Below, in pieces: positions 51,516 through 59,856 of a DNA stretch of 64,000 nucleotides (the first letter of the stretch is position 1; the number at the start of each line of letters is the position of its first letter). Made by a program: the position numbers and the translations under genes. Below the pieces are notes generated by a model. It was not told the DNA's origin, made no database searches, and worked only from the letters and a program-made list of their open reading frames with translations. Source of the DNA: Panacibacter ginsenosidivorans (GTDB lineage: Bacteria; Bacteroidota; Bacteroidia; Chitinophagales; Chitinophagaceae); NCBI RefSeq assembly GCF_007971225.1, contig NZ_CP042435.1, positions 4,653,501 to 4,717,500 on the forward strand, given 5' to 3'.

Positions 51516-52151
51516 CTAGCCATTGCTGCTTTTCCAGTCTTTGTATTTTTTCTCAATATCATCGAGCGCTTCATAAATTGATTTTGCATAGTAGTTGCGC
51601 AGCCCAAAGCCTCCAACTTTTTCTTCCATTCTTTCTGTGTATAAAACCTTTTTACTGCTCATGTCAATAAAAGTAACCCACATGGAAGATCTCTCTTTTG
51701 TTTTGCTCATGCCTTCCATAAAAAATATAACACCAATTCCTTTCTTATTACCAAAGTCATAACCCTTTACCATCTTGTCAATGGTAGGCTTAGAAAATCT
51801 TGCCATGTCTGCATCGTTGGCAGATTTTATTTTGGAATCGCTGATACCTTTGTTCTTTGCTTTTACAAAACTTAGATCAGACTCTACTGTTGCTTTGTGA
51901 AAGGCTTTAGCCAGATCGAATTTTTTTGGCTCTGCCAAAACAAGTTCATTAATGCCTTCGAAATATCTTGTGGCAAGATCCTCCACTTCAATATCTGTGT
52001 GCCCAAGAACTTTTACATCTGTAAAATCAATACCTAGCCATGTAATATTTGTTTCCGGTTTAAAATAATCCTGAAAAGTTTGAGCAGATAGTGTACCAAT
52101 ACAAAAACTTAGCACGGTCAACAGCAGTGTAGATTTGAATGTGTGTTTCAT
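51516..52151 (-). CDS. Exported protein of unknown function
   Basis: The product has 211 residues with a signal peptide ending near GTLSAQ. The mature part begins TFQDYFKPETNITWLGIDFTDVK, and has KGIGVIFFMEGMSKTKERSS and RNYYAKSIYEALDDIEKKYKDW. No named family was recognised. It overlaps the dehydratase-like gene by 4 bp (ATGA), implying coupling. It probably acts in the periplasm in pigment assembly or transport; this is inference. Confidence 0.75.
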   Translation of the reverse strand: MKHTFKSTLLLTVLSFCIGTLSAQTFQDYFKPETNITWLGIDFTDVKVLGHTDIEVEDLATRYFEGINELVLAEPKKFDLAKAFHKATVESDLSFVKAKNKGISDSKIKSANDADMARFSKPTIDKMVKGYDFGNKKGIGVIFFMEGMSKTKERSSMWVTFIDMSSKKVLYTERMEEKVGGFGLRNYYAKSIYEALDDIEKKYKDWKSSNG

Positions 52152-52579
52152 GTTTGGGGTTTTTTATTTTGGTCAATAAATATTTTCATATTGCATTTTG
52201 CAAGGAGTTTTCCATTACAGGTAGCTGTTCCGGAGATCAAGAGTACGTTCAGAATTTCGTTATCGGCAGTTATTTCGGTATGAATTGTATTATTTACTTC
52301 AGGAAGTGCAATTATTTCAAGATTTTGTACGGCTGCTATATAACCAATTGCAACAGGCTTATTCTTTCTTAATGCAGTTACGCCTGCTCTTGCTGCGGCA
52401 GTTTGCGCAATATTTTCTATTAATCCTGCTTCTGAAAACTTTCCGTCTTTTACAAGGATATTATCTTCTTTAATTATAAAGCTGGTAACTGTTTTTTTAT
52501 CATCAGATGCAAGAACGCCATCGATCATTAGAAAAGGTGGCCTTTGCGGTACGAGTTCTAAAATGTTTTCCTGTAACAT
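52148..52579 (-). CDS. ApeP-like hotdog dehydratase subunit
   Basis: From ATG 52579 (MLQENILELVPQRPPFLMID) the product has 143 residues. The PQRPPFLMID segment and GLIENIAQTAAARAG (Glu55) match the second dehydratase of aryl polyene systems. It lacks the HFPGxPxxPG loop and thus the usual catalytic His. It may pair with the FabZ-like protein at 40696, which has His but no Glu. A start at 52588 would add three residues. Confidence 0.82.
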   Translation of the reverse strand: MLQENILELVPQRPPFLMIDGVLASDDKKTVTSFIIKEDNILVKDGKFSEAGLIENIAQTAAARAGVTALRKNKPVAIGYIAAVQNLEIIALPEVNNTIHTEITADNEILNVLLISGTATCNGKLLAKCNMKIFIDQNKKPQT

Positions 52580-52622
52580 AAGATGCAATGCTAATAAATT
52601 GTGTTGAATAATGCAAGCGAAA

Positions 52623-52642
52623 GTACAAGAGTGCGACGCAAC
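52623..52642 (-). repeat. Nested-palindrome repeat, solo rcA arm with right flank
   Basis: GTACAAGAGTGCGACGCAAC, then GAATGTTTCATTG and AGCCGGGCTC, the outer right flank. It is a right half element between the acyltransferase and dehydratase genes. Confidence 0.82.
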
Positions 52643-52693
52643 GAATGTTTCATTGAAGTGCTATAGCCGGGCTCAAAAAAATTATTCATACAA

Positions 52694-53572
52694 TTACTGC
52701 CAGAAGTCGTAATAATTGAACCATTGTTCGGGGTAAGCTTTTACTTTTTGCTCCATTTCTATGGCAAAATCTGCGAGCATTGATCTTATGAATTCATCTT
52801 TTAACTGCGTTGAATATTGTTTTATCTGGCTGGCAAAAAAGTGATAATGTAAATTGGTTTCTTTCATGGCAAATACAAAGGAGACGGGCACTTTGAACTG
52901 TGCAGCCAGCAGGAAAGGCCCAAGCGGGAACTTTGCAGGCTGCCCTAAAAAATCAGTGGTCAAGGTTTTATTTCCTTCCATAAACCTGTCTGCATGCATG
53001 CAGACCAGCTCATTGTTTTTCAATGCAGCTGCTATTTCATAAATATGTGAAAGATCATTTCTGATGATGATAAAATTGGCGGTATGCCCGCCGGTAACAG
53101 AATCGAGATATTGTTTTATTTTCTGATGCTCGCCATCAAAAATGACGATGTTGATCTTTGTGTTGAGACGTTTTAAAAGAAAGCCGGCAATTTCCCAGTT
53201 GCCGATGTGGGCACTTAGCAACATACCGCCTTTTTGTTGTGCTGTTATTTCTCTTAAAATGTGTTCGCCATCGAAATTAAACGTGAATTTATTTTCGGTA
53301 ACAGCCATTACTGATATCTTGTCTATAAGCGTTTGTCCAAAAATGTAATAGTTCCGGTATAATTTGAGGAGTGATTTTAAACGTGCAAATTGTAATTTAT
53401 CACGATAGAAATCGTAAATAATTTTTGATGAGTTCCGCGAAAAAAGGAAATAATAAAAGGCAACCAATCTCAAAAGAAAGTATGCGGGAAGAACACCGAA
53501 TTTTCTTATTACTGCTACAAAAATACTGTAACCGAGCGTTGTACCTTTAGATTTGCCTTGCCATGATGGCAT
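52694..53572 (-). CDS. LpxL/HtrB-like acyltransferase
   Basis: The product has 292 residues. SAHIGNWEIAGFLL near residue 120 is the HX4E/D-type catalytic motif of the LpxL family; a single N-terminal hydrophobic segment anchors it. The N-terminal MPSWQGKSKGTTLGYSIF is a wording common to acyltransferases in aryl polyene loci. It probably transfers the polyene or a fatty acid to a lipid. The start abuts the ACP gene stop. Confidence 0.88.
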   Translation of the reverse strand: MPSWQGKSKGTTLGYSIFVAVIRKFGVLPAYFLLRLVAFYYFLFSRNSSKIIYDFYRDKLQFARLKSLLKLYRNYYIFGQTLIDKISVMAVTENKFTFNFDGEHILREITAQQKGGMLLSAHIGNWEIAGFLLKRLNTKINIVIFDGEHQKIKQYLDSVTGGHTANFIIIRNDLSHIYEIAAALKNNELVCMHADRFMEGNKTLTTDFLGQPAKFPLGPFLLAAQFKVPVSFVFAMKETNLHYHFFASQIKQYSTQLKDEFIRSMLADFAIEMEQKVKAYPEQWFNYYDFWQ

Positions 53573-53832
53573 TATGCAGGTTCATTTATGTTTACCCGTG
53601 AAATGATGTAGTCGTAAAAATCGGTGAAAGTGGCTATATGTACAAAATCTCCTGGTTTTACTTTGAAGGAAAAATTGCTTTCAATTACCACCACAAGATC
53701 AATATAATCGAGGCTATCCAGTTCAAGCGTGTCTTTAAGGCTGGCTTGCGGAACGATCTTTTCCGGGCTAACCTCAAATTCCTCGCACAGGAATTCATTA
53801 ATTGTTGATATAATTTCTTCGTTACTCTTCAT
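53572..53832 (-). CDS. Acyl carrier protein (third)
   Basis: From ATG 53832 (MKSNEEIISTINEFLCEEF) the product has 86 residues; LELDSLDYIDLVVVIES holds the phosphopantetheine Ser in a DSL motif, unlike the DSI of the other two ACPs. A TTG at 53841 overlapping the upstream stop is possible. It lies directly after a ketosynthase gene, so it may serve the starter or the fatty-acyl branch. Confidence 0.9.
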   Translation of the reverse strand: MKSNEEIISTINEFLCEEFEVSPEKIVPQASLKDTLELDSLDYIDLVVVIESNFSFKVKPGDFVHIATFTDFYDYIISRVNINEPA

Positions 53833-53837
53833 AGCAG

Positions 53838-55061
53838 TCAAGGTTTAGTGGCTTTTACAATGATTGATGAATTGGTGCCGCCAAATCCAAAAGAATTGCT
53901 CAAAAATACATTTATATTTTTTTCTGTTGTACTTTTTACAATATTCAATTTGGCAGAATCTTCATCCGGGTTTTCAAAATTTATATTAGGTGCAATAAAT
54001 GAGTTTTGCATCATGAGCGTGGAATAAACAATTTCACTGGCGCCTGCCATCCAGCACTCATGCCCGGTCATAGATTTGGTAGAACTTACCAGCGGACGTG
54101 CATCTCCAAATACTTCATTTATGGCTTTTGCTTCGCTTGCATCTCCCGCCTGGGTTGACGTGGCATGCGCATTTATGTAATCAATTTCTGAAGGTGTAAC
54201 ACCCGCATCTCTCAGCGACATTTCCAAAGAACGTACCGGTCCATTGACAGTTGGGTTGGAAATATGTTCACCATTCGATGAGAAGCCATAACCAATGATC
54301 TCCCCCAAAATAGTGGCTCCTCTTTTTTGAGCAGACTCTAAACTCTCCAGTATTACGGTTGCCGCCCCGCCACTTGGCACCAGGCCATCACGGTTGCGGT
54401 CGAAAGGGCGTGATGCTTTTGCAGGGAATGATTCATGTATGGAGAATGCAGACAGCGCATCAAAATTGCCCATAGATAAATGGTTGATCTCCTGCGCTCC
54501 ACCGGTAATGATACAATCCTGTAACCCCATTTTTATAAACATGTAACCAAGGCCAATGGCATGCGATCCGCTGGCACAAGCCGCACTGATCGTAAAATTT
54601 ACCCCCCTTAGTTTAAAAATGGTGGAAAGGTTCATGGTTACGGTAGAGTTCATGGTCTTAAAAACCGAGGCAGAACCAACCATCATGGTGTCTTTCTTTT
54701 CCCGCATTATATCAGTGGCTTCTATAACAGGTTTGGCAGAACTGTCGTTGCCAAAAAGGATACCCACTTCATGTGTGTTGAGATAATCCTGGTCAATACC
54801 CGCATGTTTCAAGGCTTCCAGTGTACTCATATAAGCATATTCACCTTGTTCAGGAAGCATAATCCTGGCCCGGCGATCCAGCAATTCTTTGAGATTAGGT
54901 TTATCTACAAAACCCGTTAAACCGGAACGGTAGCCAAATTCTTTGCGCACAGGATCGAGTATAATACCCGATTTGCCCGCATATAGCGAATCTCTTACCT
55001 CATCGAGGTTTTTGCCGATGCAGGAATAAATACCCATACCTGTTATCACAACTCTCTTCAT
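53838..55061 (-). CDS. FabF-like beta-ketoacyl-ACP synthase
   Basis: The product has 407 residues. Cys162 in ISAACASGSHAIGLG, His in NAHATSTQAGD and His in SMTGHECWMAGASE form the active site. ACASGSHAI is closer to standard FabB/F enzymes than the SSSANAI wording of the paired ketosynthases. It is coupled to the third ACP gene and is likely the main elongating or initiating ketosynthase of that pair. Confidence 0.93.
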   Translation of the reverse strand: MKRVVITGMGIYSCIGKNLDEVRDSLYAGKSGIILDPVRKEFGYRSGLTGFVDKPNLKELLDRRARIMLPEQGEYAYMSTLEALKHAGIDQDYLNTHEVGILFGNDSSAKPVIEATDIMREKKDTMMVGSASVFKTMNSTVTMNLSTIFKLRGVNFTISAACASGSHAIGLGYMFIKMGLQDCIITGGAQEINHLSMGNFDALSAFSIHESFPAKASRPFDRNRDGLVPSGGAATVILESLESAQKRGATILGEIIGYGFSSNGEHISNPTVNGPVRSLEMSLRDAGVTPSEIDYINAHATSTQAGDASEAKAINEVFGDARPLVSSTKSMTGHECWMAGASEIVYSTLMMQNSFIAPNINFENPDEDSAKLNIVKSTTEKNINVFLSNSFGFGGTNSSIIVKATKP

Positions 55062-55185
55062 GCTGCTTTTTGTAACCGGCCGAAATTAATAAACCCTCTT
55101 AAATTATTGGATATAAAAGTTATTAAACCTGTTTTTTATTGAATGAATTGTTTGAAACCGGCGGTTTATTCTCTTGTAATCGTCC

Positions 55186-55331
55186 GTTGCGTCGCACTCT
55201 TGTACTGCTAAAAATACAGCAGCAGGTGAAAAGACAAAAATGAAAAGTGAAGATGTAATAATCGTTTGACCTTTACTCTTTCACTTTTCAAAGTTCAATA
55301 AAGTTCCAAACGTGCAAGTGAGTGACACAAC
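55186..55331 (+). repeat. Nested-palindrome repeat, A...rcB with A-rich hairpin loop
   Basis: Arm A exact (55186-55205), rcB variant GTGCAAGTGAGTGACACAAC (55312-55331), 106-bp loop with a self-complementary insert (GAAAAGTGAAGATG ... CTCTTTCACTTTTC). It occupies most of the 311-bp gap between fabG and the ketosynthase gene, which otherwise holds nothing recognised. Confidence 0.87.
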
Positions 55332-55372
55332 GAAAGCTTAATGGCATTACGACAGCTTGCTCAAAAAATCTT

Positions 55373-56101
55373 TTATGTATACAAACCACCGTTTACAGAA
55401 ATTACTTCGCCGGTTATATATGCAGCTTCTTTTGCCACCAAAAAGCCCACAGCATGCGCCACTTCTTCGGGGGTACCAAAACGATTTACGGGAATCATTG
55501 CTTTCAACTGTGCCTCATCAAGGTCTTCTGTCATATCTGTCTTAATAAAACCTGGTGCAATAGCATTTACGGTAATATTTCTTTTGCCTACTTCCTGTGC
55601 AAGTGCTTTTGTAGCGCCAATTACGCCGGCTTTTGCGGCGGAATAATTTACCTGGCCGGGTGTGCCTTTTAAACCTGAAAGCGAAACGATATTGATGATG
55701 CGGCCGTAGCGTTTTGTAAGCATATTACTCACCACCAGGCGTGTAGTGTAAAAGAAGCCATCGAGGTTTGTTCTGATAACATCTTCCCATTGTTCATCTT
55801 TCATCCAGAACATTAAACCATCGCTTTTTATGCCGGCATTGTTTACCAGCACTTCCAAAACCTTATCTGTATTGGTTTCTATCCATTCACCTAAAATCTT
55901 TTTTATTTCATCTTTATTGGCAACATCAAACTTTAATATCTCACCAGTTGCGCCTTTTGCCTTTACCAATTCAAGTGTTTCATTTGCTGCTGCTTCATTG
56001 CCTTTGTAATTGATGACAACGTGATACCCTAATTCTGCAAGCTTAACGCAAATAGCCCTGCCAATACCTCTGGAACCGCCGGTAACTAATGAAGATTTCA
56101 T
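55373..56101 (-). CDS. fabG: 3-oxoacyl-ACP reductase, FabG type
   Basis: The product has 242 residues, a classical short-chain dehydrogenase. VTGGSRGIGRAI binds NADP, LVNNAGIKSDG follows, and Ser with YSAAKAG forms the catalytic Ser-Tyr-Lys. It reduces beta-ketoacyl-ACPs during polyene or fatty acid extension. A genome usually has a separate housekeeping fabG, so this is likely the dedicated copy. It sits 37 bp after the ammonia-lyase gene. Confidence 0.92.
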   Translation of the reverse strand: MKSSLVTGGSRGIGRAICVKLAELGYHVVINYKGNEAAANETLELVKAKGATGEILKFDVANKDEIKKILGEWIETNTDKVLEVLVNNAGIKSDGLMFWMKDEQWEDVIRTNLDGFFYTTRLVVSNMLTKRYGRIINIVSLSGLKGTPGQVNYSAAKAGVIGATKALAQEVGKRNITVNAIAPGFIKTDMTEDLDEAQLKAMIPVNRFGTPEEVAHAVGFLVAKEAAYITGEVISVNGGLYT

Positions 56102-56138
56102 GTAAATATTTTATTTGGGAAAATTCATTTACTGCAAA

Positions 56139-57728
56139 TTACTCAATCACCGGTATAGTTGCAGGAATGGTTGAACCACTGTTGATAAATGCAAGCGGAT
56201 CGGATTTTTCAAAATAGTTTTTTACTTTTTCAAGGTCTTTATATTTTGGCGCATCTTCTACAAATTTTGGAAAGATCTTTCTTATGGCGGTGTAAACTGC
56301 TTTTGTTTTGGAAGACATCAGGTGATCGCAGTTGAGGTAATCTACAGCTTGTAATACGGTCATCATCTGTATCGCTAATACTTCAAATGAGTTATCAATT
56401 ACCTTTTTAGTGAACAATGCTGCATTGCAGCCCATGCTTACAATATCCTGGTTGTCGTTGTTGTTGGGAATGCTGTGTACGTACATTGGGAATGAAAGAC
56501 TCTGGTTCTCCGCAACTGTTGATGTTGCCGTGAACTGCATTCCCTGCATTCCAAAATTAAAACCAAGGACCCCGAGGTTTAAAAAGGGAGGAAACTTTTG
56601 GTTTAACTTATCATTCAACAGATAGTTAAGCTGCCTTTCTGAAAGCATAGATAATTTGGTAATGGCAGTTCTTAACTTATCCATTTCCAATGCTACATAA
56701 TCTCCGTGGAAATTACCGCCATGAAATATATTCTGGTTATGGTGATCTACTACAGGATTATCATTAACCGAATTCAATTCGTCTGTTACAATTTTTTCGG
56801 CATGCGCAATAGTATCATAAATTGGCCCAAGTATCTGTGTAACACAACGCAAAGAATAATATTCCTGCACTTTGTCTTCAAAAACTTCCTGTTGTTTTAC
56901 ATGATCTGCTTCGTATAAATGTTCATTGCGGCTGCGGATCATTTTGCTGTCTTTTAAAACAGTACGCATGGCGGCTGCTACCCAATTCTGCCCTTTGTGG
57001 TGTTTTACAATATTCAGTTCATGAGAAAAATGATCAGAGAAGGCACCCACCACTTCATTAGTAATAGCAGAAAGAATAATGAGCCAATCCAGTAATTTTT
57101 TTGCCTGTATAATGTTGAGCATTCCAATGCCTGTCATGGCAGAAGTGCCATTTAAAATAGCAAGGCCTTCACGTATATGAATCGTTAATGGCTTAATCCC
57201 CAATTGACTGAATACTTCTGCAGCAGGTTGTACTTTTTCTTTATAATTCACATCGCCTTCGCCGATAAGCATAAGGCCCAAATGTGCAAGTTGAACCAGG
57301 TCGCCACTGGCACCCACTCCACCATGCTCGTAGATACATGGTGTTATATTTTTGTTGATGAGTGTGGTCAGGAGTTCTACCGTTTCTTTATGGATACCTG
57401 AATAGCCCTGCATAAGGCTATTGAGCCTTGCAACCATTAGCGCTTTTGACAACACAGGAGATAAGAGTTTGCCGCTTCCTGAGCAATGGCTTCTTATAAG
57501 ATTGTATTGAAGTTGCAATGCTTTGTCTTCACCAACACGATATTGTGCCATCGGACCAAACCCTGTATTGATGCCATAAATTACTTTTTCGGTGGAGAAT
57601 TGTTTTAGAAACTGGTAATTCTTCTCAACATTCTCAAGTGCTGAAGCTTCTAAATCTATAATGCTCTCATTAAAAATAATGTTTGAAAAATCTTCCAGTG
57701 AAAGTGTTCTTCCCCCTACTGCTGTCAT
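56139..57728 (-). CDS. Aromatic amino acid ammonia-lyase (HAL/TAL family)
   Basis: From ATG 57728 (MTAVGGRTLSLEDF) the product has 529 residues. Ala-Ser-Gly at residues 140-142 in GGVGASGDLVQLAHLG forms the MIO cofactor, and Tyr51 in YGINTGFGPM is the conserved catalytic Tyr. Ser80-His81 (NLIRSHCSG) marks the selectivity site; His favours histidine or tyrosine over phenylalanine. In flexirubin loci the enzyme is expected to act as tyrosine ammonia-lyase giving 4-coumarate, the aryl starter. Specificity remains inference. It is the first gene of the leftward operon. Confidence 0.92.
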   Translation of the reverse strand: MTAVGGRTLSLEDFSNIIFNESIIDLEASALENVEKNYQFLKQFSTEKVIYGINTGFGPMAQYRVGEDKALQLQYNLIRSHCSGSGKLLSPVLSKALMVARLNSLMQGYSGIHKETVELLTTLINKNITPCIYEHGGVGASGDLVQLAHLGLMLIGEGDVNYKEKVQPAAEVFSQLGIKPLTIHIREGLAILNGTSAMTGIGMLNIIQAKKLLDWLIILSAITNEVVGAFSDHFSHELNIVKHHKGQNWVAAAMRTVLKDSKMIRSRNEHLYEADHVKQQEVFEDKVQEYYSLRCVTQILGPIYDTIAHAEKIVTDELNSVNDNPVVDHHNQNIFHGGNFHGDYVALEMDKLRTAITKLSMLSERQLNYLLNDKLNQKFPPFLNLGVLGFNFGMQGMQFTATSTVAENQSLSFPMYVHSIPNNNDNQDIVSMGCNAALFTKKVIDNSFEVLAIQMMTVLQAVDYLNCDHLMSSKTKAVYTAIRKIFPKFVEDAPKYKDLEKVKNYFEKSDPLAFINSGSTIPATIPVIE

Positions 57729-58083
57729 ATTCTTAGTATTAATGTTGGGCTTTATTCTTTGGGGGCAAAGCAAATAAAATATAAGCAAGGCATCAAATTT
57801 TTTTGGCGCCTGTATTGCGAAAATTTTTTAACGTCAAATCGTTGTAGTAAAACGGGTTTTAATAAAGCAGCAGAAAGAATAATGAGCCGGGCATCTGGCA
57901 GGTAGGCGGCGTCTGTTGCGTCGCACACTTGTACTGTAGCAATTTAATGCATCAAATAACCATTAGTGTTTTCGGAATGTTGAATAGCCTAAAGAAAGTA
58001 CAAGTGTGCGTCGCAACGGAAGTTTCATGGCAGTATTAAAGCCGGGCTTATAAAATTGTTTTTATAAAGAAAGGGCTAAAAAA
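57729..58083. other. 355-bp region upstream of the ammonia-lyase gene
   Basis: Must hold the leftward pigment-operon promoter; no convincing TAnnTTTG box was found by eye. Most of the remainder is a repeat element with an A arm at each end (57915-58017) and outer flanks GAGCCGGGC (57882-57892) and AAGCCGGGCTTAT (58039-58051). Confidence 0.6.
57915..58017. repeat. Nested-palindrome repeat with two A-type arms
   Basis: Arm A GTTGCGTCGCACACTTGTAC (57915-57934) and GTACAAGTGTGCGTCGCAAC (57998-58017). Here the right arm is of A type, so the stem is nearly perfect (19 of 20). It differs from the A-rcB standard form, and it shows that arms can be exchanged. Confidence 0.88.
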
Positions 58084-58554
58084 TTATAACCATATTTCCA
58101 TTCTTATATCAGCTCTTGCATAAGGTGTGCTGGTGATAGGTACTTCTACAAAGCCTAATTTGGTGTAAAGATGCAATGCGGTTGTAAGTATGCGGTTTGA
58201 TTCGAGCCACACTCTTTTTGCCCTTGCTTTTCTTGCCTGCTCAATAACTGCCTGCCCTAAAAGTTTGCCAATTTGTTTTCCGCGCATCTCTTCTGCCACG
58301 GCCATTTTAGCCAGTTCATATTCAGCACCTCCTGTTTTTATAAGTGCACAGGTGCCAACAATTTCGCCTTCGAACTTTGCAAAAAGAATTTCACCGCCTT
58401 TGTTTATGATGTACATTTCAGGATCGTCTAGTTGTTCAATATCGTGAGGTTCAACAACAAAATATTTTTCGATCCAGGCTAAGTTCAACTTCTTGTAGTC
58501 TGCAGCATATTTTGGGTTATAAGGAACTATTGTTACTTCGCTAACCGTTGTCAT
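58084..58554 (-). CDS. GNAT N-acetyltransferase
   Basis: The product has 156 residues. KMAVAEEMRGKQIGKLLGQAVIEQA contains the (Q/R)xxGx(G/A) acetyl-CoA motif near residue 90, and LHLYTKLGFVEVP is the C-terminal GNAT end. Substrate is unknown. It overlaps the MarR gene by 4 bp (ATGA-type), so the regulator and acetyltransferase are co-expressed. Confidence 0.9.
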   Translation of the reverse strand: MTTVSEVTIVPYNPKYAADYKKLNLAWIEKYFVVEPHDIEQLDDPEMYIINKGGEILFAKFEGEIVGTCALIKTGGAEYELAKMAVAEEMRGKQIGKLLGQAVIEQARKARAKRVWLESNRILTTALHLYTKLGFVEVPITSTPYARADIRMEIWL

Positions 58555-59033
58555 GGGTTTAATTTTTTAAATCTTTTATAATAGGATTCTTTTTCGAGTA
58601 ATGCTTCTGTTTCTTCCAGTGCTCTTAATAAGTGGTGCTGTTGTTTTGAAAAAATCAGTTTATTGGTTTTAGTGATCATGTTCCAGACCTTTTCAAATTC
58701 GGGCAGTGCCTTTTGTCCTTTCTTCGAAAGCTTTAAAAGGCGTTTGCGGTTATCATCCGGGGATTTTACGGATTCTATAAAACCTTTCTTTTCCAGTTCC
58801 TTGGCAAGCTGTATCACGCCCGGGTGAGAAAGGCTTAGTTCTTCGGCTACATCCATAATGCTTATACTCCCCCGCCTGCTGATAAGATAAAAGAGCGTAA
58901 AATATTTTGTTTCAAAATCAAGATTATGCTCTGCATAGATCTTCATCACATCTTTAGAAACGGAATCATATAACCTTTTCATTCTTGCGCCAAAAGCCAG
59001 TTCTGCCAGTTCATTAATTATATTCGCTTTCAT
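58551..59033 (-). CDS. MarR-family transcriptional regulator
   Basis: From ATG 59033 (MKANIINELAELAFG) the product has 160 residues with a winged helix: SIMDVAEELSLSHPGVIQLAKELEKKGFIESVKSPDDNRKRLLKLS contains the recognition helix and DxR wing. A longer open frame to 59093 runs through palindromic sites and is rejected. The MarR and GNAT genes form an operon that the regulator probably represses through the sites at 59040-59063. Confidence 0.9.
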   Translation of the reverse strand: MKANIINELAELAFGARMKRLYDSVSKDVMKIYAEHNLDFETKYFTLFYLISRRGSISIMDVAEELSLSHPGVIQLAKELEKKGFIESVKSPDDNRKRLLKLSKKGQKALPEFEKVWNMITKTNKLIFSKQQHHLLRALEETEALLEKESYYKRFKKLNP

Positions 59034-59039
59034 ATTTAT

Positions 59040-59063
59040 GTAACTAGTTACGTAATCTGTTAC
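59040..59063 (-). promoter_or_regulatory. Tandem palindromic operator upstream of marR
   Basis: GTAACTAGTTAC (59040-59051, perfect palindrome) is followed directly by GTAATCTGTTAC (59052-59063, imperfect). The centres are 12 bp apart. They begin 7 bp before the MarR start, so binding would block translation initiation or transcription; autoregulation is inferred. Confidence 0.65.
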
Positions 59064-59135
59064 ATAGTTAAATAGAAAAATAATTACTTCCAAAAAATTC
59101 TTCCTGGAAATAATTATTTAATAACTTTTTGGTGC

Positions 59136-59600
59136 TTAATAGCGGCCGAAGCTGTAACGTTCAATCAGCGTGCCGTTAAAATAGGTGGCAACAAAACTAC
59201 TGTTGTAGAAATCTACATTATCAAAATTGAGATCGATCGCACTATGTGTATAAGGATCTGATAAATGTAATTGCAAAGCCTGGTGGGTGTCGTTGTAATA
59301 ACTGCCATACTCGTCAAAGAATGCACCGGTAGTTGTGGTTATATACCATTGTCCACTCATGCTTACGTCTGCATCATCGTATCTTACCGAGCCATTATTA
59401 TACATGGTGAATACCCCATTTTCAAGACCGGTGTAAAAAGGAGACCAACCTTTTGAATCGCCTTCTGCTGCTGAGTTTAAAACCCAGGAACCGGTAATTG
59501 GGCTTTCTGTAGTTACTGCAACAGTTACTTCTTTTACGCAACTGCTGAAAAAAAATGCTGAGAGAATTGCAAGTGTACTTAAGCGTAGAATTGATTTCAT
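59136..59600 (-). CDS. Lipoprotein of unknown function, lipocalin-like
   Basis: The product has 154 residues. MKSILRLSTLAILSAFFFSSC is a lipoprotein signal with lipobox FSSC. ITGSWVLNSAAEGDSKGW and SVRYDDADVSMSGQWYITTT recall the lipocalin-like domains found in Bacteroidota lipoproteins (GxWxL at the start). Aromatic residues and Asp are frequent. The ligand is unknown, and it is not obviously linked to its neighbours. Confidence 0.72.
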   Translation of the reverse strand: MKSILRLSTLAILSAFFFSSCVKEVTVAVTTESPITGSWVLNSAAEGDSKGWSPFYTGLENGVFTMYNNGSVRYDDADVSMSGQWYITTTTGAFFDEYGSYYNDTHQALQLHLSDPYTHSAIDLNFDNVDFYNSSFVATYFNGTLIERYSFGRY

Positions 59601-59771
59601 GATTAATTATTTTTTGTTTTCAAAATGAATTGCTTTTGACCAGTAAATGCAACTCCTTCGCCAGATTCTCTTAAAGAAATGTTGCAGCAATCCATTTATG
59701 GAATGTTTAACAAGTGTTAGTTTTGAGAGGGAAATTATGTAACCGTCAAAAGTATTTCTATGATGCTTTAC

Positions 59772-59790
59772 TTGCGTCGCACACTTGTAC
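59772..59790 (+). repeat. Nested-palindrome repeat, solo arm A
   Basis: TTGCGTCGCACACTTGTAC, upstream of the alpha/beta hydrolase gene, in the divergent region between it and the lipoprotein gene. Confidence 0.78.
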
Positions 59791-59856
59791 AATTTTATCT
59801 ATGCGCAGCATTGCGGATAACAAAATTCAGATAACTTCAATGCTACAATTATTTAT

